Counted from the stretch's first letter, positions 1-7,578 are shown. The stretch: 12,717 nt of DNA from Lentisphaeraceae bacterium (GCA_004551905.1 SFPL01000071.1:1-12717), one strand, 5' to 3'. The notes: generated by a model not told the origin, from the sequence alone. Made by a program: numbers and translations.

Positions 1-46
1 GCAAAAGTCAAGGGGGAATCTGCAAAAAAGTCAAAATATGCAGGAC

Positions 47-77
47 GGGCCGGGATGGCGCGACGCCATCCCGGCCC
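47..77 (-). terminator. Strong hairpin, probable terminator after apbE
   Basis: The arms GGGCCGGGATGGCG (47-60) and CGCCATCCCGGCCC (64-77) are perfectly complementary, giving a 14-bp GC-rich stem with a 3-nt loop. Reading in the gene direction, the stem is followed after about 8 nt by ATATTTTGACTTTTTT, so the T-tract is offset and interrupted. It lies about 75 nt past the apbE stop at the end of the co-directional block. An intrinsic terminator is the simplest reading; a repeat-family (REP-like) hairpin is the alternative. Confidence 0.45.
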
Positions 78-125
78 TGTGGACAAAGGTCGCCTCCTAC
101 GGCCTACCTGTGCGAAGAATTAGGG

Positions 126-139
126 ATTTGTAATCCGTG
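126..139 (+). repeat. ATTTGTAATCCGTG repeat, left copy
   Basis: This 14-mer is found again, in inverted orientation, at 12580-12593 on the other side of the gene block. Locally it is part of a small palindrome, GGATT-TGT-AATCC (124-136). Both copies are intergenic. Such short self-complementary motifs are typical of dispersed REP-like repeats, but two copies in 12.7 kb cannot prove a genome-wide family. Confidence 0.5.
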
Positions 140-151
140 ACAACGCGGCTG

Positions 152-1015
152 TTATCTCAAGGAGACGCGGAAGCGGTCGGCGGCAGGACCTGTGCTGCGG
201 CAGGAGCCGTTGGCGAAGATCCACAGCGCAGCCAGGACGCCGGATTGGGGAAATTCTTCCGTGACGGAGCGCATCAGTCTCGAACCATCCTCCGGTCCCA
301 GCACGAAGAGCGCGGTGGAAAGACCGTCCGCCCACATCGCCGAGCGTGCAAGCACGGTGACCGACTCGACGCCGTTGGAGACCGTTGCGCCCGTGCGCGG
401 GTCGCGGATGTGGCTGCCGCGGAAGTAGGTGGCGCTCGTCGCGAGCGCCTCGCCATCATGAAGTTCTACGACAGCGGCAAATCCATCTCCAAGCGGATCG
501 CGCACGCCGGTGCTCCACGACCGGTGCGATCCACCCTCACCTTCGAGGGCCTTGAGGTTGCCGCCGAGGTCGAGGAGCGCGTCGTTGCCGTCGACATAGG
601 TCGACTCCGCCGCCAGATCAACGGCGAAACCCTTGGCGATGGCGCCGAGGTCGAGGGTGTTCGTCCCGCACCAGCGCGGACTGAACGCGCCGCCGGAGAG
701 CCGCTCGAGCACAAACGCCACGGCATAGCACGGGCGCATCCGCGCGTCGCACCGCGCCAGGACCGCGTCGTTGCCGAGCGGCGCGAGGCGGCTCAGCTCC
801 GAATCTGGGTTGTGGGCGTTCAAAAGCCGCTCGACTTCGGCGAAGGCGTCCGCGGCGCTCTGGCGGTAGCTGGACGCGGGGAGTCCGCCGCCGCCGCGCA
901 CCTGCACCGCGGCGACGGTGCCCATTACCGGCCACTCGATGCGCTCGACGGGGCGGCGGCAGCCGGCCAGGGCAAGGCAGCAGAGGCCAGCCAGGCTAAA
1001 GCTCGACCACTTCAT
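152..1015 (-). CDS. apbE: FAD:protein FMN transferase (ApbE lipoprotein)
   Basis: ApbE-family enzyme, which on known family function transfers FMN from FAD to a Ser/Thr of flavoproteins such as Rnf/Nqr subunits outside the inner membrane. The 287-residue product starts with a lipoprotein signal ending in the lipobox LAGC (16-19). Family signatures are MGTVAAVQV (31-39), the DLGAIAKGFAVD block (122-133), LLDLGGNLKAL (148-156), the DPRTG motif (205-209) and WADGLSTAL (228-236), which holds the usual metal-binding Asp. It is somewhat short for the family (usually 300-350). The ATG at 1015 gives a clean signal peptide; an in-frame TTG at 1024 is an alternative. The start overlaps the end of the upstream hydrolase gene by about 20 nt, implying translational coupling. 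No Rnf/Nqr target gene is in the window. Confidence 0.93.
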   Translation of the reverse strand: MKWSSFSLAGLCCLALAGCRRPVERIEWPVMGTVAAVQVRGGGGLPASSYRQSAADAFAEVERLLNAHNPDSELSRLAPLGNDAVLARCDARMRPCYAVAFVLERLSGGAFSPRWCGTNTLDLGAIAKGFAVDLAAESTYVDGNDALLDLGGNLKALEGEGGSHRSWSTGVRDPLGDGFAAVVELHDGEALATSATYFRGSHIRDPRTGATVSNGVESVTVLARSAMWADGLSTALFVLGPEDGSRLMRSVTEEFPQSGVLAALWIFANGSCRSTGPAADRFRVSLR

Positions 1016-1763
1016 CCTGTTCAAGTATGCGGAGCGCGACGTCGGTGCGCCCCATTTCGCGCAGCGTGTCGCGCATTGCGTTCGCGGCGACGTGCGGCAC
1101 GTTGCAGTCCTGCGAGAGGTGGGCGAGCGCGAGGCGCTTCAGGCGCGTGGGCGCGAAGCGGCGGACGAGGTCGCACGCCTGGTGGTTGGAGAGGTGGCCG
1201 CGCGGGCCGAGGATGCGCTGGACGAGCGCAGGCGGGCGCTGGCTGGTGCGGAGCAGTACCTCGTCGTGGTTGGACTCCACCGTCGCCGCGTCGGCCTGGG
1301 CGAGCTTGACGCCGACCGAGTCGAGCGGCGAGCCGAGGTCGGTGACGTGGAAATACGTCTCGTTACCGTGGATCAGGTATCCCACGGGGTCGCTGGCGTC
1401 GTGCGGTACCGAGAACGGCGAGACCTCGAACGGGCCGACGGCGAAAGGCTGGCCGTTCTCGAAGCAGGCGAAGGCCGACTCGTTCACGCCGGTTTCGTGG
1501 GCCACGGCCTCGGCGGTCATCGAGTTGGCGTAGACGGGGACGTCGGGGTGGCGGCCGACGAACACCGCGAGGCCGGCGTAGTGGTCGGAGTGGGAGTGGG
1601 TGAGCAGCACCCCGGCGAAGCGCGGCAACTCGGGGAAGACGGACTTGAGCCGTGCCGCCAGCGTCCGCCCGGCGAGCCCGCAGTCGACGAGCAGCGCCTC
1701 GCCGTCCTGCTCGACGACGTAGGCGTTGCCCTTCGACCCGCTCGCGAGCGAGACAATCCTCAT
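996..1763 (-). CDS. MBL-fold metallohydrolase, WalJ/YycJ type
   Basis: A 255-residue metallo-beta-lactamase-fold protein. It opens with the family-typical MRIVSLASGSKGN (1-13) and carries the zinc motif HSHSDH (56-61). Further likely metal or active-site positions are VPHD (119-122), VTDLG (140-144), ESNHD (163-167), GHLSN (189-193) and LAHLSQDCN (213-221). This pattern, and in particular the SNHD and HLSQ-CN blocks, matches the YycJ/WalJ group, cytoplasmic proteins linked in Firmicutes to cell-wall control and double-strand DNA processing; the function in this lineage is not established. The start codon overlaps the purD stop as ATGA, so translation is probably coupled to purD. The 3' end overlaps apbE. 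A weak GGGAG lies about 12 nt upstream of the ATG. Confidence 0.9.
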   Translation of the reverse strand: MRIVSLASGSKGNAYVVEQDGEALLVDCGLAGRTLAARLKSVFPELPRFAGVLLTHSHSDHYAGLAVFVGRHPDVPVYANSMTAEAVAHETGVNESAFACFENGQPFAVGPFEVSPFSVPHDASDPVGYLIHGNETYFHVTDLGSPLDSVGVKLAQADAATVESNHDEVLLRTSQRPPALVQRILGPRGHLSNHQACDLVRRFAPTRLKRLALAHLSQDCNVPHVAANAMRDTLREMGRTDVALRILEQDEVVEL

Positions 1764-3079
1764 TGCCGCGCGCTCTCCCGCTCGAAGGCGCGGTGGGCGA
1801 TGTCGCGGCGGAAGAACATCTTGTCGAAGGAGATGCCGGCGATGCGCGCGTAGGCGCGGTCAACCGCCTCGCGCAGCGTCGCGCCGAGGCCGGTTACGCT
1901 GAGGACGCGTCCACCGGAGGTGAGGGTCCTGCCGTCGGCTTCCTTCGTGCCGCAGTGGAAGACGATGGCGTCGGCGGAAGCGGCGGCGAGGCCGGAGATC
2001 TCCTTGCCCTTCTCGTAGTCGCCGGGGTAGCCGCCGGAGGCGACGATTACGGTGGCGGCGACGTCGTCCTTCACCACCAGGTCGGCTTCGGAGAGAGAGC
2101 CGGAGGCGGCGTTCAGGAGGAGCTGGGCGAAGCTGCCGCCGAGGCGCGGCAGCACGGCCTCGGTCTCGGGGTCGCCGAAGCGGGCGTTGAACTCGACGAC
2201 ATTGACCTCGGAGCCGCTCTTCGCGAGCGGGCCGCGGGGGTTCGAGTTCGCGTTGTTGACCATCAGCCCGGCGTAGAGGACGCCGCGGTAGACGATGCCG
2301 CGGCGCTTCAGCTCGCGGAGAACCGGCAGGATGATGCGGTCGCGGATGCCGGGGAGCATCGAGTCCGTGACCACCGGTGCGGGCGAGTAGGCGCCCATGC
2401 CGCCGGTGTTGGGACCCCTGTCGCCGTCGAAGACGCGCTTGTGGTCCTGGGAGGACGGCAGCAGCACGGCGCGTTCGCCGTCCACCACCGCCAGGATGGA
2501 GCATTCCTCGCCGTGGAGGAACTCCTCGACGAGCACTTCCGCGCCGGCGGCGCCGAAGCGGTTGCCGACGAGCATGTCGTCGATCGCCTGCTCGGCCTGG
2601 GCGAGGGTCTCGGCGACGACGACGCCCTTGCCGGCGGCGAGACCGTCCGCCTTGATCACGACGGGGAGCCCGAACGACGGGAGCGCGGCCTTGGCCTTGG
2701 CGGCGTCGGTGAAGGTCTCGGCCTTGCCTGTGGGGACGCCGGCGGCGTCCATGACCTCCTTGGCGAAGCGCTTGGAGCCTTCGATGCGGGCGCCGGCGGC
2801 GACGGGGCCGAACGCGGCGATTCCGGCGGCGGAGAGCGCGTCGACGAGTCCGGCGACGAGCGGCGCTTCGGGTCCGACAACGACGAGGTCTGGCCGCTCG
2901 GCCTTCGCCCAGGCGACGATGCCGGCGGTGTCGTCCGCCTTGAGCGGCAGGTTCGTCGCGACTGCCGCGGTGCCGACGTTGCCCGGCGCGCAGAAGAGCG
3001 CGTGTCCTTCGGCGTCCTGCCTAAGGCGCCAGGCGATAGCGTGTTCGCGGCCGCCGCTTCCAACCACCAGTATCTTCAT
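1760..3079 (-). CDS. purD: Phosphoribosylamine--glycine ligase (GARS)
   Basis: Second step of de novo purine synthesis: ATP-dependent joining of glycine to 5-phosphoribosylamine, in the cytoplasm. The 439-residue product shows the whole ATP-grasp layout: N-terminal VVGSGGREHA (5-14), GSKRFAKEVM (101-110), VIKADGLAAGKGVVVA (141-156), SSQDHKRVFDGDRGPNTGGMG (209-229), and the metal/ATP site EFNARFGDPE (296-305). An insertion of roughly 12 residues sits between YAGLMV and VVEFNARF (about residues 275-293, DNA 2201-2260). I chose the ATG at 3079 over the GTG at 3082 because GAGGAGG lies 5 nt before the ATG but too close to the GTG. The Shine-Dalgarno sequence overlaps the stop of the LysM gene, and the 3' end overlaps the next gene by ATGA. 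Confidence 0.97.
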   Translation of the reverse strand: MKILVVGSGGREHAIAWRLRQDAEGHALFCAPGNVGTAAVATNLPLKADDTAGIVAWAKAERPDLVVVGPEAPLVAGLVDALSAAGIAAFGPVAAGARIEGSKRFAKEVMDAAGVPTGKAETFTDAAKAKAALPSFGLPVVIKADGLAAGKGVVVAETLAQAEQAIDDMLVGNRFGAAGAEVLVEEFLHGEECSILAVVDGERAVLLPSSQDHKRVFDGDRGPNTGGMGAYSPAPVVTDSMLPGIRDRIILPVLRELKRRGIVYRGVLYAGLMVNNANSNPRGPLAKSGSEVNVVEFNARFGDPETEAVLPRLGGSFAQLLLNAASGSLSEADLVVKDDVAATVIVASGGYPGDYEKGKEISGLAAASADAIVFHCGTKEADGRTLTSGGRVLSVTGLGATLREAVDRAYARIAGISFDKMFFRRDIAHRAFERESARQ

Positions 3080-3089
3080 CACGCCCTCC

Positions 3090-3611
3090 TCACTTCTTGG
3101 GGATCATCAGCTTCTGGCCGATGCGCAGGTTGTTGTTCTTGAGGGAGTTCATTTCCTTGATCTTGTCCACGGTGGTCCCGAACGCGCGGGCGATGATCGA
3201 GAGGCTGTCCCCCGCCACCACCTCGTACTCCAGGTGGGGGCCGATCACCCTCGGCTTCGGCGGCGGAGGCGTGGGCGTGGCGGGCGTCTGCGCCCTCTGG
3301 ATCTGCACAATCTTGGCGGTGAGGTCCTTGACGATTTCGCCACGCATCGCCGCCATCTCACGCTTCAGGTCGGCAATCCGGGCGCGCAGCGAGTCGATTT
3401 CGGCCTGGAGCCCCCTGGAGCCGTCGGAGCCCTCGATGCGGCGCACGCGCGCGGAGAGGTCCTCGAAGTTCGACTGCAGCACGTCCACCTGTCCGAGCAC
3501 GCGCTGCATCTCGGCGTACGCCTGCTGCTTGAGAAAGGCGTCCTGTCCGCCCTGCTGGGCGAAGGCGATTCCGGCGGACAGCGCCGCCGCCAACACCAGT
3601 GTTGTTTTCAT
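3090..3611 (-). CDS. Secreted coiled-coil LysM protein
   Basis: A 173-residue exported protein of unknown exact role. Residues 1-18 form a Sec signal peptide ending in AFA, with mature QQGGQ following. Residues about 40-106 are rich in heptad-like charged and aliphatic residues (LQAEIDSLRARIADLKREM and similar) and probably form a coiled coil. A proline-rich linker (109-120) leads to a single C-terminal LysM domain (127-172): YEVVAGDSLSIIARAFGT, then NNNLRIGQKLMIP. LysM binds peptidoglycan-type glycans, so the protein likely sits in the periplasm on the cell wall and may oligomerise through the coiled coil. No catalytic domain is visible. GAAAGGA lies 7 nt before the ATG. It follows the small membrane protein gene by 12 nt and precedes purD by 10 nt. 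Not clearly a named family. Confidence 0.85.
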   Translation of the reverse strand: MKTTLVLAAALSAGIAFAQQGGQDAFLKQQAYAEMQRVLGQVDVLQSNFEDLSARVRRIEGSDGSRGLQAEIDSLRARIADLKREMAAMRGEIVKDLTAKIVQIQRAQTPATPTPPPPKPRVIGPHLEYEVVAGDSLSIIARAFGTTVDKIKEMNSLKNNNLRIGQKLMIPKK

Positions 3612-3623
3612 TTTTGCATCCTT

Positions 3624-3866
3624 TCAGAATATGTAGAGGACCAGCCAGCACGCGGCGATCGCCGCGGCAATGAGGAGGAACCGGCGGTGCTTCGCGTGCG
3701 CCATATCCTGGGAGATCGTGCGCCCGAAGGTGTGCAGGCCGCCGCCGGCGAGGTAGCGAACCAGGCGACTGCCGAACGCGCCGTGGGCGTCGATGATCCA
3801 CGGTGACTTCTCGCGCGTGTATCCGTGGGCGGGGCCCACCATCGACATTGGGATCGTCTCACTCAT
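3624..3866 (-). CDS. Small protein with C-terminal membrane helix
   Basis: An 80-residue protein I do not recognise. Residues 1-60 are soluble and mixed in composition (PWIIDAHGAFGSRLVRYLA is the most distinctive stretch), with no cysteines and no signal peptide. Residues about 63-80 (FLLIAAAIAACWLVLYIF) form one hydrophobic helix running to the very C-terminus after the basic patch AKHRR, which suggests a tail-anchored inner-membrane protein with its N-terminus in the cytoplasm. The start overlaps the stop of the LysM lipoprotein gene by ATGA and the stop lies 12 nt before the next LysM gene. This tight coupling and GC-rich third positions support it as a real gene. A role in assembling or positioning the LysM pair is inference. 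Confidence 0.7.
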   Translation of the reverse strand: MSETIPMSMVGPAHGYTREKSPWIIDAHGAFGSRLVRYLAGGGLHTFGRTISQDMAHAKHRRFLLIAAAIAACWLVLYIF

Positions 3867-4822
3867 TTCGGCAGTTTCAGCTTCTGGCCGGTCTTGACGC
3901 GGCCGTCGGTGGAGATGATGGCGCGGTTGGCGTCGCGGATGAGCTTCCAGGCGGACGCCTTGCCGTAGAACTTCATGGCGATCTTGTAGAGGGTGTCGCC
4001 CTCCTCGACGACGTACTCTTCGGGGATCTTGTCGCGCATCGCCTTGAGCGCGGCGGCTCGGGCTGCGGCCCTGCGCTCCGCCTCCTCCTTCGCCGCGTCG
4101 CGCTGCTTCTTGGCGTCCTTGGGCTGGGCGATCGGCGCGACGGCGGCGAGGTCGGGGTCGTCCTCGGCCAGCACGTCGCGTCCGGCGTTCGGCGTCGGCA
4201 CGGAGGCGGCGTCGTCCTCGCCGGCGAGGAGCGCCTTGACGTCGCGGACGTCGCGGGAAGGCGCTTCTGCGTCTGGCGAGTCGCTGACCAGCGACTTCAG
4301 GTGCTTCACCTGGGCGGAGAGCGCGGCGATTGACTTCTTCGCCTCGGCGAGCTCATTGCGCTGGGCTTCGCGCTCCTTCTCGGAGGCGGCGAGCTTCTCC
4401 TTGAGCGAAGCGATCGCCGCGGACGCCTCGGCGCCGGAGTCGGCGAGGCCGTGCTTGGCGGCGAGCTCGCGGGCGAACTCCTTCTCGCAGGCGGCGAGGC
4501 GGTCGCGCGCGAGGCGCTCCTTGTCGCTGCCCGGCTGCTGGAGCAGGTATTCCCTGAACGCGCAGTAGGCGCCGGCGTGGTCGCGCGAGGCGTCGAGCAG
4601 CAGGCAGGCGAGCTGGAAGCGGGCGGAGGAGTTGGAGGGGTCGTCGCGGCAGACCTTGCGGAAGCCGGCGATGGCCTGGTCGAGGCGTCCGGCGCGGTAG
4701 TCCTCCATCGCCGCGCGGTAGGCGGCATCGGTGCGCTGGCCGGACTGCGCCCTGCCGCCGGCGTAGTCGCAGGCGGAGACAAGCGCCGCGAGCAGCGCGG
4801 CAAACACGGCCTTATTCATCAT
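3863..4822 (-). CDS. TPR / coiled-coil / LysM lipoprotein
   Basis: About 319 residues. The N-terminus is a lipoprotein signal, AALLAALVSAC, with the lipidated Cys near residue 18. The next 80 residues resemble one or two tetratricopeptide repeats (YRAGRLDQAIAGFRKV, SSARFQLACLLLDASRDHAGA). A coiled coil follows (about 130-175: LKEKLAASEKEREAQRNEL and on), then an Asp/Ala-rich linker, a charged Lys/Glu/Ala helix, and a C-terminal LysM domain (YVVEEGDTLYKIAMKFYG ... GQKLKLPK). It is likely anchored to a membrane by lipid and to the cell wall by LysM. Adjacent ATGs at 4822 and 4819 both follow AAGGGGAGGG; an upstream in-frame start at 4846 would disrupt the signal peptide and is rejected. The start overlaps the scpB end slightly. 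Broadly CpoB/YbgF-like in layout, but with LysM instead and not assigned. Confidence 0.85.
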   Translation of the reverse strand: MMNKAVFAALLAALVSACDYAGGRAQSGQRTDAAYRAAMEDYRAGRLDQAIAGFRKVCRDDPSNSSARFQLACLLLDASRDHAGAYCAFREYLLQQPGSDKERLARDRLAACEKEFARELAAKHGLADSGAEASAAIASLKEKLAASEKEREAQRNELAEAKKSIAALSAQVKHLKSLVSDSPDAEAPSRDVRDVKALLAGEDDAASVPTPNAGRDVLAEDDPDLAAVAPIAQPKDAKKQRDAAKEEAERRAAARAAALKAMRDKIPEEYVVEEGDTLYKIAMKFYGKASAWKLIRDANRAIISTDGRVKTGQKLKLPK

Positions 4823-5639
4823 CTTCGCCCTCCCCTTCTTCGTCATCCTCGAACTCTTCTTCGTCTTCGTCGTCGAACTCGTCGGGAGTGTCGTCGATGA
4901 AGAAGTCGTCTTCGTCTGCGGCCGGCGACTGCTTCTCCTCCTCGGCAGCGGGCGGCTGCTCCTCCAATGCGACGGGAAGCTCCGGCTGGGCGTCCTTCTT
5001 GTCGTCCTTGCGCTTGTAGGCCTCAGCCTTCTTCTTCGGGTTCGAGCGCTGAAGCGTGGGGTCGAGCTCGTTGAGCTGCTGCAGCGAGGAGAGGCCGAAG
5101 TGCTCGAGGAACGCGGCGGTGGTGCCGTAAAGGAACGGGTGGCCGGGGAGCTCGGACTTGCCGACGAGGCGGATGAGCTGCATGTCCATCAGCGTCTTGA
5201 TGTTCGCGGAGACGTCCACGCCGCGGATCTCCTCGATCTCGCTCTTGGTGAGCGGCTGGCGGTAGGCGATGATCGCGAGCGTCTCCAGCGAGGCGCGGCC
5301 GAGGCGGCTGGGGCGGTCCATCTTCAGCATCGCGCGGACGTAGCGGCCGCAGCTCGGCTCGGTCTGCAGGCGGTAGGCGCCGCCGGCGCAGACGAGGCGG
5401 AAGCCGGTGCCGCCGACCTCCAGCGCCTTCTCGAGCCCGCGGAGCGCCTCGTCGACCTCCTTCGAGGTGCAGGTGCGGTAGACGTCCATGATCTCCGCGT
5501 TCTCACCCTCCTCGGCGCCGACGGCGCGCACGCATTCGCGCAGCTCGGCGGCGGTAAGCGGCGTCTCGCTCGCGAAGAGCAGCGCGCCCACAATCTCCTG
5601 CAGGGAGTGCGGCAGGGGGATCTTCACATCTTCACTCAT
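4812..5639 (-). CDS. scpB: Segregation and condensation protein B
   Basis: ScpB is the winged-helix subunit that, with ScpA, bridges the SMC heads of the bacterial condensin complex and acts on the nucleoid. The 275-residue product has the family core: LQEIVGALLFASETPLT (13-29) in the first winged helix, and LGRASLETLAIIAYRQPLTK with SEIEEIRGVDVS in the second, then GHPFLYGTT near the core end. From about residue 200 the protein becomes Lys-rich and then extremely acidic, ending in a long Asp/Glu run, roughly 75 residues beyond the core. The ATG at 5639 (AAAGG about 10 nt upstream) is preferred over the in-frame TTG at 5657; with it the gene overlaps scpA by 8 nt. Confidence 0.94.
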   Translation of the reverse strand: MSEDVKIPLPHSLQEIVGALLFASETPLTAAELRECVRAVGAEEGENAEIMDVYRTCTSKEVDEALRGLEKALEVGGTGFRLVCAGGAYRLQTEPSCGRYVRAMLKMDRPSRLGRASLETLAIIAYRQPLTKSEIEEIRGVDVSANIKTLMDMQLIRLVGKSELPGHPFLYGTTAAFLEHFGLSSLQQLNELDPTLQRSNPKKKAEAYKRKDDKKDAQPELPVALEEQPPAAEEEKQSPAADEDDFFIDDTPDEFDDEDEEEFEDDEEGEGEDDE

Positions 5640-6435
5640 AGTCGTCGGGCCTTTCAAGCGGTTTGTCGTCCGGCTCCTCGCGGGAGGCCAGGATGGTGAT
5701 TTCGTGGAACGCTGCGTTCTGGTAGACGATCACGCGGTGCTGGCGCAGAAGTTCGAGGAGCGCGAGGAAGGTGACGATGATCACGCCCTTCGGGGCGCGC
5801 TCGGGGTCGAAGAGGGAGAGGAATGAGAACTGTCCCTCGCGGCGCGTCCGATCGAGGATCTCGTCCATCTTGTCCGGCACCGAGTAGCGCACGCCCTTGA
5901 GCTCCTCGTGGGGGATCTCGTTGGCGCGGGCGAGCACCTCCTGGAACGCGGTCAGCAGGTCGTAGAGGTCGAGGTTGGCGAGCGCGCCGCGCGCGTCCGC
6001 GGCGGTCTTCTCGAACTTGGGGCGACCGCCGCCATAGTCAAAGCTGTTCGCCTGCAGGGCCTCCATGCGCTCGAGCCGGACTGCGGCGTCCTTGAACTTC
6101 TTGTACTCGATGAGCTGGCGGACGAGGTCGAGGCGCGGGTCGACCCATTCCTCGTCCTCGCCGTCCTCGGCGGCGCGGCGGGTGACGGGCAGTAGCATCC
6201 GGGACTTGATGACCATCAGCGTAGCGGCCATGACGATGAACTCGCCGGCGATGTCGAGGTTGAGCCTGCGCGCGTCCTCGATGAAGCGCATGTATTCGGC
6301 GGTGACGTGCTCGATCGGGATGTCGTAGATGTCGAGCTCCTCGCGGCGGATCAGGTACAGCAGCAGGTCGAGGGGACCCTCGAACACGTCGAGGTTCACC
6401 TTGTAGTCGTCTGCGAAAAGCTGCTCCTGGGCCAT
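5632..6435 (-). CDS. scpA: Segregation and condensation protein A (kleisin)
   Basis: ScpA is the kleisin that closes the SMC ring and carries ScpB; it works in chromosome compaction and segregation. The 267-residue product has the hallmark N-terminal block FEGPLDLLLYLIRREELDIYDIPI, starting near residue 18, followed by YMRFIEDARRLNLDIAGEF and LMVIKSRMLLP. The C-terminal winged-helix part (FLSLFDPERAPKGVIIVTFLALLELL) is also present, so it appears full length. The smc gene is not in the window. No Shine-Dalgarno sequence is visible: the ATG at 6435 is preceded 10 nt upstream by a TATAAT box, so translation may start on a nearly leaderless mRNA. It overlaps scpB at its end. Confidence 0.95.
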   Translation of the reverse strand: MAQEQLFADDYKVNLDVFEGPLDLLLYLIRREELDIYDIPIEHVTAEYMRFIEDARRLNLDIAGEFIVMAATLMVIKSRMLLPVTRRAAEDGEDEEWVDPRLDLVRQLIEYKKFKDAAVRLERMEALQANSFDYGGGRPKFEKTAADARGALANLDLYDLLTAFQEVLARANEIPHEELKGVRYSVPDKMDEILDRTRREGQFSFLSLFDPERAPKGVIIVTFLALLELLRQHRVIVYQNAAFHEITILASREEPDDKPLERPDDYE

Positions 6436-6445
6436 AAGTACGAGT

Positions 6446-6454
6446 ATTATACCA
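6446..6454 (-). promoter_or_regulatory. Extended -10 promoter of scpA
   Basis: On the minus strand this reads TGGTATAAT: a perfect TATAAT (6446-6451) with the TGn extension. It lies 10 nt before the scpA ATG, in the 25-nt gap after the glycosyl transferase gene. No good TTGACA is seen 16-18 nt upstream, as expected for an extended -10 type. Transcription should begin about 3 nt before the ATG. The surrounding TTTTGGTATA is shared with the rpsB promoter. Confidence 0.6.
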
Positions 6455-6460
6455 AAAATG

Positions 6461-7032
<572 letters not shown>

Positions 7033-7036
<4 letters not shown>

Positions 7037-7578
7037 GCAAAGCGCTCCATGATCGCCGCAAGCGCGGGGTCCTTCACGCGCACTTCGGCGAGCGAGAGGC
7101 CCTCGATCTCGTGGGGGAAGACGAGCCAGTCGTTGCCGATGTCCTTGGCGATGTAGTCGGGCTTGATGTGGGTCTTGTTCTTCTCGGGCTTCCAGTAGAC
7201 GCAGGCGATCTTCGCATCGGCGCCGACCTTGTGCATCCGGTCCATTACCGCCGCGGCGGTCTTGCCGGTGTCGAAGACGTCGTCGATGAAGAGCACCTTG
7301 TCGCCGACGCGGAAGAGGCCGAAGATCTCTTCCCCGAAGGTGAACACCACCTTGCCCTCGTTCTGGCCGATGCCGGTGTAGGAGGCGCACTTGAGCGGGA
7401 TGTGGCGGACGTCCCAGCCGGTGCACTTGAGGAACTCGTGCACCGCAATCGCCACCGGCGCGCCGCCGCGCCAGAGGCCGACGAGGAAGTCCGGCCGCCA
7501 GCCGCCGCCGCGCACGAACTCGGCGAGGCGCCACTGGTCGCGGAGGTAGTCATCGGCGGAGAGATAGTGCTTTTCCAT
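7033..7578 (-). CDS. Type I phosphoribosyltransferase, COG2236-like
   Basis: A 181-residue PRPP-dependent transferase. The PRPP loop is VLFIDDVFDTGKTAAAV (95-111). An upstream block FLVGLWRGGAPVA (31-43) matches the base/pyrophosphate region of purine phosphoribosyltransferases, and DWLVFPHE (150-157) resembles the WVVFPWE-type signature of COG2236, which includes xanthine/hypoxanthine transferases. Purine salvage is therefore the default guess. The context is odd: it lies between a sugar-nucleotide epimerase (25-nt gap) and a phosphoglycosyl transferase whose GTG overlaps its stop, so a role in making a phosphoribosylated glycan precursor is possible but unproven. AAGGGGG lies 8 nt before the ATG at 7578. 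Confidence 0.82.

Larger units (their letters stand above)
1..151. other. Non-coding region downstream of apbE
   Basis: No convincing gene lies here. The stretch holds a 14-bp perfect hairpin (47-77), one copy of the ATTTGTAATCCGTG motif (126-139), and two similar A-rich pieces near the window edge: GCAAAAGTCAA at 1-11 and GCAAAAAAGTCAA at 22-34. Read on the minus strand these become TTGACTTTT-like tracts. The piece at 6-11 could be a -35 box for a gene beyond the window, but its -10 would lie outside and cannot be tested. Confidence 0.6.

Noticed and set aside
1..36. Possible -35 boxes (TTGACT on the minus strand) near the left edge
   Set aside because: The one at 29-34 has no -10 at the right distance, and for the one at 6-11 the -10 would lie outside the window.
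137..1853. Long plus-strand open frames opposite apbE and the MBL-fold gene
   Set aside because: Low-complexity Arg/Ala/Gly-rich translations in antisense to well-recognised genes; typical shadows of GC-rich codon bias.
1652..3806. Plus-strand open frames of about 470-500 codons opposite purD and the LysM gene
   Set aside because: No family motifs, and they run antisense through complete PurD and LysM coding regions.
7037..7534. Sugar transferase extended upstream to 7534
   Set aside because: The extension is the out-of-frame translation of the phosphoribosyltransferase gene; family homology begins at the GTG at 7036.
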